Shown here: in pieces, positions 29,298 through 40,300 of the stretch
Layout of the letters: the number at the start of each line of letters is the position of its first letter
Position numbering within the stretch: position 1 is the first letter of the stretch
Assembly (NCBI GenBank): GCA_036873755.1
Contig: JAVTVY010039265.1
Location: forward strand, 1 to 64,000
Direction: 5' to 3'
DNA: 64,000 nt
From: Hanleya hanleyi
Lineage: Eukaryota; Mollusca; Polyplacophora; Lepidopleurida; Hanleyidae
Notes under the pieces: generated by a model
The model's database searches: none
Seen by the model: only the letters and a program-made list of their open reading frames with translations
Told to the model about the DNA's origin: nothing
Position numbers and translations under genes: made by a program

Positions 29298-30150
29298 TTT
29301 GTTACCCCTCGGGCAGATTCTGCCCGAGCGGTATTGTCGTTGCCTCCGTCGTCTGTCCGTCTGTCCGTCCGTCCGTCTGTCCATCATATCCTTGTAAACA
29401 CATTATCTCAAAAAGTCCTTCACTTACAACAATGAAACTTCATACAGTTGTTTAATACAGCCAGTACCAGAAGCCTATTGAAAGTCGGTGCCATTGGATG
29501 TGTTTTTCAGGAGTTATGCCCCTTTATACATGTCTGGCTGTTTTTATCCTTGTAAACACATTATCTCAAAAAGTCCTTCACTCACAACAATGAAACTTCA
29601 TACAGTTGTTTAATGCAGCTAGTACCAGAAGCCTATTCAAAGTCGGTGTAATCGGATGTGTTTTTCAGGAGTTATGCCCCTTTATACATGTCTGTTGGTC
29701 CATATCCTTGTAAACACATTATCTCAAAAAGTCCTTCACTCACAACAATGAAACTTCATACAGTTGTTTAATACAACCAGTACCAGAAGCCTATTGAAAG
29801 TCGGTGCCATTGGATGTGTTTTTCAGGAGTTATGCCCCTTTATACATGTCTGTCTGTTTTTATCCTTGTAAACACATTATCTCAAAAAGTCCTTCACTCA
29901 CAACAATGAAACTTCATACAGTTGTTTAATACAGCCAGTACCAGAAGCCTATTGAAAGTCGGTGTAATCGGATGTGTTTTTCAGGAGTTCTGCCCCTTTA
30001 TACATGTCTGTTGGTCCATATCCTTGTAAACACATTATCTCAAAAAGTCCTTCACTCCCAACAATGAAACTTCATACAGTTGTTTAATACAGCCAGTACC
30101 AGAAGCCTATTGAAAGTCGGTGCCATGGGATGTGTTTTTCAGGAGTTCAC
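29298..30150 (+). mobile_element. Tandem-core element, family E (five 158-bp units)
   Basis: The leader TTGTTACCCCTCGGGCAGAT forms a hairpin with TCTGCCCGAG, then a GTCCGTCTGTCC-rich run, then five nearly identical units starting TATCCTTGTAAACACATT at about 29387, 29545, 29703, 29861 and 30019. Each unit has TCTCAAAAAGTCCTTCACT then AATGAAACTTCATACAG and ends TTTCAGGAGTTATGCCCC. Alternate units differ in one linker (GTTTTTATCC versus GGTCCATATCC), hinting at a two-unit higher-order repeat. Confidence 0.85.
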
Positions 30151-31950
30151 ACAAACCTGTGTGGATTGCTGTGAATAGACAGTAATCGTTCGACTACATC
30201 TACTATAGGTAATCACTGCTCTATTGCTATATTGTTTTGTCTGTCTACGATCTATATCATACAGGTAAAATTATGCCCACCCCAAATATGTGAGTTGTTG
30301 GGGTCAGAAACATTATTTCCACAATTGCTCTGGGCCCGGCCTGAGGGGTCCCGATGGCGACAGCCACATGTTTCATTTGAGCACCCATACGTTTTCCGGA
30401 ACTAAATTGGCTCTAGATGCAGCCCTCATCCTACTTGACAAAAAAAAAAAAGAACCAGGCTGAGGGGTCCACGCACCTTTTAGGTGCTTGCCTGCCATTC
30501 ATGTTATATACATGTGTTTATTTTGTTCAGTCATGTATTTGGTGGGGCAGGGGGCTCTTTTCGAAACATGGAGGACTTAAGTTAATTAAACTTGGTAGGG
30601 ACTAGTTGAGTTCAAGTTGCTCTAGTCCTGCTGGCTAGTGGTTCTACCGTCTTAAATTCGAGCCCTGTGCGAATGGAATGATTCCTTTATGAATTCATTT
30701 GGTGTGCATAATTTTGAGATCTTGTATCTAGTCTTTAAATGAGGACAAGTGTTACCCTGTCAGTTGTGAATATCCATTTTTCATGTCACAGTCAAAGTAT
30801 GGACAATATAAAGGTCATCACCTTGTACTGATTGTAATTATATATATCTATGTAAATAAAAGAAAACTGTTTTTTGCCAAAAGCTTTCGGCAGTTTTGTT
30901 GGGACGCATACAGTTTCCAAATGTATCCGGTGTTTTGGAATAACAATCTTTGTGTAATGGTTACATTTTCTGCAATGTTACTGAACACAATTGTCAGAAA
31001 GCGGTCTGCACAGGATTTGCATAAGTGGGCCCATAATATGTATGTCAGGATATTAATTGCTCATATTGTAATAATTGCATACGGTCATTTCCCTAATAAG
31101 TCACCTTCAGAGTTCCAAATTTAATTTGATAACTGTAACGGCTGAAATGCATTGCGGATGTCAGTTGCCTGCATTGTGTTATTGGTAGTGCGTTTTCGGT
31201 TCCTGTTCTCGTTTTCTTTCTTGATTCACCAGTGGTTTCGAAATTGTTGTGGCGAGTATGAAAAGCAGAGAAGTTCTTGTGTGAATTTTGAAGATATTGA
31301 GGTCTACCATAAACGGTAAACATACATTTATTTTGGTCTATCTCATTTTGTAAGAATGTTTTGCCTTAAAACCTTGGAATTTTGAGTAGTCCGATGTACT
31401 TTAATGTAAGATATGCGGCATAACTCTGGGTAAATGTTGGTTCATGCAAAGTTAGCAAATTTATTCGACCCCTATAATAACGACAGATTTTTCCCCTTTT
31501 TCTTTTGAATTTCAAAACTTGTCACCATTTCGCGAATAATTAGGGAAATTGCCGTACAATGTACACACCTCCAGTGGCACAGCCAGCCTTCTGAAAAGGG
31601 TGGTGCAATATGTAATCACCATTTGAGAGAGCGTGCGACTGCAATTATTTTAATACGGAAAACATTCCACCTCTAGATTCAATTTCAGCATGGTTTGGCA
31701 TATTTTAGTTTGTCATGCAGCATTGAACATATCACAAGGATTTAATATTTAAGAGCTTCATCAGCCCAGGAAACCACTGCCACAATCCAACTCTCCTTAT
31801 AGCGAGTCACTTTCAACAATCTTTTGTCCTATCAACATTTGGGTCCCCTTACTTTTCACACCTAGGACATCATATAGGCGGGTGTATGTTCATGATACAG
31901 GGCGAGATATCCATGCTCGTGTGATTCAACAACTTTTTGTATGCCTGTTG
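30151..31950. other. Intergenic stretch without a recognised gene; possible tRNA-derived SINE head near 30628-30672
   Basis: Around 30631 the plus strand reads CTGGCTAGTGGTTC, followed by AAATTCGAGCCCTG, resembling A and B boxes at unusually short spacing; this may be a SINE remnant. Several short ORFs (for example 113 codons at 30783) have no recognisable motif and are AT-rich. Confidence 0.3.
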
Positions 31951-31959
31951 ACAGATAGG

Positions 31960-32260
31960 GACGTATGATGCGATCACGATGTCTGTCCGTCTGTTTGTTA
32001 ACTTTTGTTTGTCTGTACTTTAGATTATGGATGCCACCAAACTTTATGTATACCTTGTTCATGGGACACAGAAGAAACCAATTTATTTCGAGATAAAACG
32101 GTCAAGGTCATTTGGATAAAGAAAATCTGCAAATAAACAGGAAATCCCCAGATCCAGGTAATCACTTGAAACCAAACTTTGTGTATATCTTGCCAATGGG
32201 GCATTAGTATCCATCACCTGCCATGTTCAACCAGTCATTATCTCTGCAACTATGGCAGAT
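31960..32260 (+). mobile_element. Degenerate tandem-core element, family F
   Basis: A GTCTGTCCGTCTG leader is followed by two diverged units with CACCAAACTTTATGTATACC and AAACCAAACTTTGTGTATAT. It has the order of families D and E but is short and old. Confidence 0.5.
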
Positions 32261-33140
32261 AGAAAGGTGATTCTTGTATCGTCTGAACTACCGTGATATT
32301 TTTACGGGGCGATTTAGACCCGTAGGGAGTAATGGTCCTGTCTTAAAAGTGAGGAAAACTTAAGCACTGGCGCTGTGTCTTGCTAACGCAGAAAAAGATC
32401 GAGTTCTTACACGACAAGAAAGAGGTTTCTGTGTTTTTAATGTTCGTGTATAGTTTCAGGTCTGATATCTTCAAGTTACATTTGTATTTATTTAATTTTA
32501 TGCGTGTATTTGTTAATTTTCCAGTGGCACTACTTTCCTACTCAAAATATGTTGTCTGCTAAACCACAGCTTTGAGAGGCGCATGTTGAGTGATTTTGTG
32601 GGGCTAACTCATTCTCATTAGAAAGCGTGCCCGGGCAGTAATTTAGTCTTAAATAATACCAGTATAAGTGTAATTCATTTTAGAAAACAGTGGGATATTT
32701 CACTTTGCCTGTATTCATTTACATTTTCATAAAATATGTGTGTTGAGTTACAGTTTGGAATTTTCGCCATTTGAGCTTACCTCTCAAGACCCTCACCATT
32801 ATCTTTTTATGGTAATTTTCTAAAATCCAGTGGTGGTCAAATCATTTACATAATAATTTCTTGTATTCAGAAATGTTTTCTTTCCATTCTGCTTCTGAAA
32901 TATTCTTGGAATGTTGCAAGCATTTCCCTGATCTACACAATAAGAGCTCTACATATTACATGCAACCAGTGTCTTTATGAAGAAAGGCGACCGGGGAGAT
33001 AACCCCCACCATAACGACAACATATATTCTCCATACAGTAGTTGTTGATTTGTAATGGCAAGTTATATAGAAGGATCGTAACTGTTAGGAAGAGTTAACC
33101 TCGTTCCCACAGCCGCGCGCAGAAGTTCTTCCTACAGCAA
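32261..33140. other. Unassigned intergenic stretch
   Basis: AT-rich; no gene, RNA or strong repeat structure recognised. Confidence 0.35.
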
Positions 33141-33149
33141 TAGGATACA

Positions 33150-33260
33150 TTTACATACACTTCGCCATCCAGAAGATGGCTTGCGAATCGTGTGTCTCCA
33201 TTATCGCGGAGGGATATCCGGTACTTTACCGGATTCTGTTTGGCCTTCATCTGGCGGAGA
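33150..33260 (+). repeat. Dispersed repeat shared with 59650-59775
   Basis: From CACTTCGCCATCCAGAAGAT through GAATCGTGTG and TTCTGTTTGGCCTTCATC. A diverged inverse copy lies at about 59650-59775, and the short block GGATGGCGAAGTG also recurs near 8524. Both long copies keep an open frame beginning MACESCV, but its length and flanks are not conserved, so a repeat is more likely than an exon. Confidence 0.6.
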
Positions 33261-33978
33261 ACAGACTGGAGAAATCTGATAAATTACAGGTTTTTATACC
33301 ACTTCGGAAACAGATATTGCCTGGGCTTACAAAAGATATAGGTATGAATAACTTTCGTATCACCCAAGAGGCGTTGTAAATCTGTAATTTGGAACAAGTA
33401 GGGCAGCACATGACTGGAAAATGGCGGGTTACGTCGGTAGACTTTAGCGGATTAGCTGACGAAGTCACGTGGTATTGATTTCAGGCCATTCCCTCTTGCA
33501 GTTGCCGAAAGTAGGCTGAGAATGGATACACACGATCCCAGGGTCAGTCTTACCGCGTATAGATGACCCAGATGGTTACAGGTTGCAATAGAATATATAG
33601 TGGCTATATTTAGGAAAGCGTGAAGTCCCCTAGGAACAAGGCTTGCCACAAACCAGTTCTGTTTTCCGCCATCTTTTAAGCCAAAAGGTGAACTAATAGC
33701 AGACGACCCATTTGCAGTGATTCATGTAAATTAAATCTTCATTTTCTGTCGAACATTTGTCTACAGGATTATCTGTCAATTCAACCAGCTGTCAATATTT
33801 TCTTAACCAGAGATCAAGAGCTTGGTAATTGGTGTCAATCCAGCACTTTGGATCTGTGGGGTTTTCTGACTCAGAATGATCGTCGGATAAGTTGACTCTT
33901 GTATAGCCCAGGAATGGTTGTAGTCTCGAATGGCTGTGTAATCGACTACACCACGCCCACCTACACACCCTGCATACC

Positions 33979-34790
33979 AAACGGCTGCTCCAACTTCCGC
34001 CGGAGGGTGAACTTCCGCCGGAGGGAAATTACAAATTTGAGAAGCTAAGTAAGATCAGATTTTTCATTTTTTGGTAGTTTTCACGTATTTACTACTCGTG
34101 TTAGCAATTCGTGTGAAATTTTCAACTTGTCCTTGTATTATTTTTTAATTACAATTCATTTTATCTGACATTAAGAGGTATATTGCAACATAACAGTGAT
34201 TAGATGCTTAAAAAATCATCTATTTGTGTATCATCCGCCAAATAAGTTATAGATATATGAAGAACAGTTCCTCAACAGCAGGCGGATAGCTTGTAGTTTC
34301 AAATAGTTCAATCTACTTCGGTTAATGTTAGTTTTTCCAGCTCATGCATGTTCGTATATGGTACAAATACCGCCGGAGGATTTCACTCCGCCGTATGTTG
34401 TATCAGCACTTCCACACAGGTCATATTCATGCGTCTTAAAAGCATCGAAATTCTTCCTTTTTACATATAAATATCATCTTGCCATTAAAAGGCAACCTCG
34501 TTTTACATAACAATCGTAGGTATATTCTTGATTAATTAGATAAAATGCATATTTGATGTAGTTTTTCTAAGAAAGGTTTCTAAATTCGGCTTCTAATGGA
34601 TGTAATTGTCTATTTAGAATTATCCCGTTCTCAAAAACATGTCAGCTAGTTAAATAAATGTACCATCTAACGACTGAGACAATGTGATATTGTTGAAAGG
34701 GTATGGTTCTGACATATCAACGTAAAAAACAACAAGTTGTCCTACCATTTTTCACGCCCTTCCCTCCGGCGGAAGTTGGAGCAGCCGTTT
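33979..34790. mobile_element. Non-autonomous DNA element with a TIR of about 29 bp
   Basis: The left end reads AAACGGCTGCTCCAACTTCC then GCCGGAGGG; the right end is the exact inverse (CCCTCCGGCGGAAGTTGGAG then CAGCCGTTT). A second CCGCCGGAGG word is adjacent on the left and another lies internally near 34370. The interior is AT-rich and lacks a transposase. No clear target-site duplication. Confidence 0.75.
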
Positions 34791-35209
34791 GCAAGGTTCT
34801 TTTGCTAACTCTTGTAGCGAGTCCATGCGTGCATACTTCCAACTTTCATATGTGATAGTCTGGCTAATATAATTTTGCTTTATGGATGTACGTGTAACTC
34901 AGAAACTCTAGCTGTGATAGGTGAATATAGGGTAAGGGGGCGTGGCATTCCCATCACATTCAGCAACAACAATAAAAAAAAATAGACTCCTTAGCCGATG
35001 TTTTCGGGCTAGATGTACGTGATGAATCTGATACGGTTTCATGGAGCTCGTCTCCTTTTCGATTGCTTGGAACCCAGTTTATGCTGCATAAACTTCAGTG
35101 GAGTTAGTAATGTCAACTGCCCATCTTCGTCACTCTCATAGGTAAAATCCTTCGCGAATGGGCATTTATTGAACGTTTTCACGGACACAGATTCACAGCT
35201 TCGGACAAA

Positions 35210-35491
35210 GGGTTACGCGGGACTTTATCCGCGTAACCAATGTGCGAACGAAACGATCATTCGCGCAATTTGTGCAGCCCAGAAATTGGAGCGATATGCA
35301 AGAGGACTGCTGTAGCCTCGAACCTGAAATCATAACAATTACGTCACGCACCACAAACAACGCTGATTGGCTATCTTGGATTGATCAACCTAAACAGACA
35401 CGTTCGACAGTTTTGAATTTCACGCACTGTGCAGTGCAATAGTGTAAACAGCCAATCAGCGTTGTTCGTAGTGCGTGACATAATTTGTTAC
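35210..35491. repeat. Inverted-repeat MITE (arms about 35334-35372 and 35450-35491)
   Basis: The arms contain ACAACGCTGATTGGCT and its inverse AGCCAATCAGCGTTGT, each beside a GTCACGCAC or GTGCGTGAC word. Just upstream, GGTTACGCG (35211) and CGCGTAACC (35231) form another inverted pair with GTAACC words resembling those in the element nested at 17037. The element may therefore extend from about 35210. Confidence 0.55.
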
Positions 35492-35799
35492 AAGTTATAT
35501 TTCTTAATATATATATATGTGTACAATTATACTAATGCACTAGAGATCCTTGTTGAGAGGAATGTGTGAGACTACAAGTATGGCTCCTCGCCATGGGACG
35601 GAACATCAAAGAGTTAGTCGAATTATTCCAACAGCCTATTTTACATTTAAATAGCCCCGTTTGAGTGCCTAAGGCTCTAGTTATTATAAACAGGGGTTGC
35701 AGTCTAATTTTCAACATTTCTGACTTGATCTTGACATTTGAGAATATATACTTAACAAAAGTCACAAATTTGGGTCACAGGTAGCCTGCTATGCAAAAC

Positions 35800-35990
35800 A
35801 ATTTGAGACGATTTGAGTGAATTTGAGCTAAAGTCACTTTCAACAATATTTTAGTCATATTACAATGTTTACCCTCAGTTAGTCGCCTCTTACGACAAGC
35901 TGTCTGAGGAGCGGAAGCCCTTAATTGTTTCAATGACCTGGTGTGTGCACAACACCCCAGGTCAATCCCTGGAAGCCCCTTGGGCAAGGG
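35800..35990 (+). mobile_element. SINE remnant with the mollusc-type GTCGCCTCTTACGACAAGC core
   Basis: GTCGCCTCTTACGACAAGC at about 35883-35901 is the conserved core I recall from abundant mollusc SINEs, and the upstream GAGTGAATTTGAGC, CAACAATATTTTAGTCATAT fits a diverged body of that family. The middle portion normally present appears deleted. A hairpin (GACCTGGTGTG with CACCCCAGGTC) follows near 35936-35964. Class is assigned from memory of the core only. Confidence 0.5.
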
Positions 35991-36144
35991 AGAAAGAAAG
36001 AATACAGAGGCCAGATCAGCTTTCTTTCTAGATACTACACATTCACCATATTTTTACTGCTTATATTAATTGTCCCCCTTTCCTGGGTTTAATCATGTCA
36101 TTGTCTACACTATGTTACGGGCATAGTTTTGATTTCAGTGAACG

Positions 36145-36300
36145 AGTGAGCTGGATTTAACATTGTTTTCAACAATTTTTCAGTCATATCACAACGGTGT
36201 GGCTGCCTACATGTGCCAGGACACTGATCAGCTCAGGCAGTATGCAGCACTCGGTCACCCATCCAAGTATTGATCATGCTCAATGTGGTGATACATAAAT
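36145..36300 (+). mobile_element. SINE-like remnant
   Basis: GAACGAGTGAGCTGGATTTA and CAACAATTTTTCAGTCATAT at 36145-36190 resemble the 5' part of the copy at 35800, followed by a GATCA-containing body. The GTCGCC core is missing. Confidence 0.35.
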
Positions 36301-37224
36301 GAGTTTCATAAATCACAAAGCTTCATTGGATTGGAAAAAATATATTCATGAAAACAAAGATTGGGCAATGTTAAAGCACATAGATCTTGCCCCAGTCTGA
36401 CTCAGTCAATGTTGGGAGAGAAAACTTTGTTCTCGCTCAGGATGGACTGGAGAAATGGTACATTGAAAAATGATCTAGGACTATTAATATACAAGAGTGC
36501 CAATGGTACATTGAAACTGATATTATTAATTCCTCATTAATTTGACAAAAATTAATATCGTAAATAAAAGATGTTCATCCCCCCCCAAAATATTTTAAGT
36601 GGCTCAGATGATACCCCACCACAAATTGGATAAGAGAAATTTGCAGGATGACAAATTTAACCAATGTTGATAATTTTATCCTGACCAACCAATAATCCAC
36701 CTAACACGGACTAATAATGGAAATAATGTTTATCAGATGAGACAATATTTGGGAGGGTTTAGTGTATATGAGATAGAATATACCAAAATCCAAAATTTTC
36801 CAAAGTACAAAAATTTCAACAATAGGGAAATGTAATGCTCAAATCTGTGTATGGATGTATAACAGAATAGAGTAACAGATGAACAAGTCAATAATTCAAC
36901 ACCCTAAATGGAATATTTGTACACATGGTGCTTCCATATGAATATTTAACACGGAAATATTTGATTGATAGACAGTATTTCCTATATTCCTTGTCTTAAA
37001 TATGTAAATAAATACTTCATTTTGTAGCGACTGGGATGCCAGTTTGGGGAATGTGGTAACTGGATTCATTTGATCATCTCATTTCCAGACTCTATAGTAT
37101 GGGTAGCCTATTAAAGTGTCTGCAACCACTTTTCCCACCATTAAAAGTGCCCTAGACAATGTTTTTCGATCACAGCCTCTTGTTTGATGTTAACACAGTC
37201 ACATTGTCTGGTAATAATTGTATC
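36301..37224. other. Intergenic flank downstream of CFAP52
   Basis: AT-rich with no recognised gene. It should contain the CFAP52 3' UTR (minus strand), but I could not place a confident polyadenylation signal. Confidence 0.35.
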
Positions 37225-37374
37225 TTATGACCTGGGGAATTTCCATCTCAGAATGGCTCCATCTGTGCCAACACTGACAATGTGGTGAGCCTTGGGGCAT
37301 ATTTTGATCTTGGATACGTTGCCGCTGTGTCCGATACCCACATGTGTGATTTCTCCCGAGTTGTAATTCCACAT
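37225..37374 (-). CDS. CFAP52: CFAP52 exon 12 with stop codon
   Basis: Acceptor TTCTGTTTAG. Encodes MWNYNSGEITHVGIGHSGNV, then HHIVSVGTDGAILRWKFPRS and TAA at 37227-37225. It matches the conserved C-terminus of the family. Confidence 0.96.
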   Translation of the reverse strand: MWNYNSGEITHVGIGHSGNVSKIKICPKAHHIVSVGTDGAILRWKFPRS

Positions 37375-40300
37375 CTAAACAGAACATAATGACAGGAATA
37401 AGAACATAAACAATATCTATCATTTAGTATGTTAATATTGTTAACATTACTATTACTGCAAAACATGCTACTTGTCTGGATTACAATTTCATTAAGCGGA
37501 CCCTTGCAGATTTTGAACGGGAACAAATCAACATGGTCAAAATTGCAAATGCCTCTCTGCAAAAATGAAGTTGTGCAACAAATGGCAAGAAGGATTAGCT
37601 TTTCATTCAATCAAAGTGCACTTTTCTCTATGTTGAAAAAGTGATATAAAAGTTGGAAAAGCTATATTGTATTGTCATTTCATAACTGTTTGATTGTCAC
37701 AAGTCCTTACCTTGATAAGCTTATCATCTCCGCCAGTGACATACACAGTGCCGTCGGGTGATATGTCCATAGCGTTGACGGAGCCCGATTTGGAGCCGTC
37801 GAGCTCTCGGATCCTGGAGCCGTCTGAAGTCTCCCAGTAACTGACCTTACGGTCTGTTCCACTTGTAATCAGGTGACTCTCCTCAAAGTTGTAGCACACA
37901 CATTTGAACAGAGTGTTGGCAAACATGATTTGGTGTCTCACAAATCGCCTGTCAAACAAAAAAAGAAGAAATTTCCTAAGCGTGATTAGAGAATGAAGCC
38001 TGTTCATGCTATTCAATAAGCGTGATTAGAGAATGAAGCCTGTTCATGCTATTCAATAAGCGTGATTAGAGAATGAAGCCTGTTCATGCTATTCAATAAG
38101 CGTGATTAGAGAATGAAGCCTGTTCATGCTATTCAATAAGCGTGATTAGAGAATGAAGCCTGTTCATGCTATTCAATAAGCGTGATTAGAGAATGAAGCC
38201 TGTTCATGCTATTCAATAAGCGTGATTAGAGAATGAAGCCTGTTCATGCTATTCAAATGGTGATTATTATTGATCTCCATGTTAGGAACAATAGGACCAG
38301 TCTCTTCTTCCTTATCCATCATGGTTGTACAGTACTTAATAGTGTGATGAATAGTATTTTCAGTGCTTCCACACAACCAGTGATGACATTTTATTGCGCA
38401 CAATTGAGTAATGGTTTGGCTCCACTTGAGTGGACCTACTGTATTTATTCATTGTCCTACTCCCTGCTAAGAGCAGCAAGTCACCAGGTTTAATAGAGAG
38501 AACTACCTCTATAAAATGGAGGAAAAAAAGGTTTTAGTCAAGTTAAAGTCAAGAATATATGAAACCGAGAGATATCTACCATAGGCCCCTGCCCATGGAT
38601 ATATATATTCACATCAGATGGTATTGAAAAAATAAATTGTGGTCTATCTAATTTGCATAATAATAATGTTTGTTCTCTGTTAAAAATTGGACTACAGTAC
38701 AAGGCAGAAATATCTTGATGCTAAACGCGAGTTAAAAAAATCATTTTCGCGACTATAATTTATTAATCTTAATCGGAAAACGCGCCTCAATCGCGCAGAA
38801 ACAAAAGCATAATCGCGACTGAGACGCGTAGACCGCTCGCCGTCACTGCTCCCATCGGCCGCTTTAATACGCTGACGCGTTTACAGAAAACAGTCGGGTC
38901 GAAAGCGCGTCTTCCGAAATTTACAGTCGCGACTCCTTCAATAAACTAGCGCAAGTCAGTCTCGATTACTTCGCGTTCTACTCGCGTTTAGCATCAAGAT
39001 ATTTCTGCCTTGTACTGTATGCAGATTTTCATTGGACAATCACGGTTATATCCTGTAACCATATATAAGCCATGTCGCTTGAAGATTTGAGAGCGTTATT
39101 ATGAATTAAAGTAATAGTAAACCCTAAGTTGAAGTGATGGTCAAATGAAAGACAAATTTCAACTGTATGCAAATATATTTTTACTTCATTTAAGTGATTT
39201 GTTTGAACCGGGTAAAAAGTACTTGACTTTTTGTATGGTAACTCAAGTGCCAAGTCAATTTGAATCTTGCAATTAATTTCCTTGATTTTTGTGAAACATG
39301 AACATTGGAACAGTGAGTATGTGTTAGCTGGGGTCATGCATTGGAATGTGCATAAAAAGTTTAAAATATATGTATTAAGGCAGTGTGACATCACCGGACC
39401 TAGATATTACTGCAACAGACCACCAATAGAATCCCATACTTTAGTTGCAGTTTACTCTGCGTAATAAAAGCATAAACAAGCGTTCTGAGAACCCCAACAT
39501 CTCGCCTTGCGGGGTCATCCGCCAAAGGTGCAGCAGTATTGAAAGCATGTATGTAGAGCAAACAATAAGGTCTGGAATAGGTGATGTGGTACAGACAATA
39601 ATGTCTGGAATAGATTATCTGGTACAGACAATAACATCAGTCCCATGAAGGATTACTGGCATATAAGTTAATCCCATGTAGGATGGATAGGTCAGTGCTG
39701 TCGGATTACTGGTACATAGTTCAGTCCCATGTGAGATTACTGCTGGATAGGCCAGTCCTGTGTAGGATTACCACTGGGTGGACCAGTCCCATGTTATTAC
39801 TGATGGATAGTCACCTGTGGGATTACTGCTGGATAGTCCAGTCCCAAGTGGGATTACTGCTGGATAGTCCAGTGAGTCCCAAGTGGGATTACTGCTGGGT
39901 AGGCCAGTCCTGTCTGGGATTACTGCTGGATAGATGAGTCTCGTATGGGATTAATGCTGGATAGGACAGTCCCGTGCGGGATTACTGCTGCATAGGCAGT
40001 CCCGTGTGGGATTACTGCTGCATACGGCAATCCTGTGTGGGATTATGGCTGAGGAGGCCAGTCCCGTGTGGGATTACTGCTGGATAGGCTAAACCTGTGT
40101 GGGATTACTGCTGCAAGTCCCATGAGAGATTACTGCTGCATAAGCCAGTCCTGTGTGGAATTACTGCTGGATAGGCCAGTCCCATGTTGGATTACTTCAG
40201 GACAGGCCAGTCCAGTCTGGGATTACTGCTGGATATGTCAGTCCCATGTGGCATTACTGCTGGATAGGCCAGTGCCATTGGGATTACTGCTGGATAGGTC

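Noticed and set aside
33176..33379. 67-codon ORF starting MACESCVSII with a relative at about 59755 (minus strand)
   Set aside because: The similarity includes upstream non-coding bases, and the two frames diverge after about 30 codons; a dispersed repeat explains it better.
37981..38260. CRISPR array
   Set aside because: Repeats are contiguous without spacers and lie in an animal intron; it is a minisatellite.
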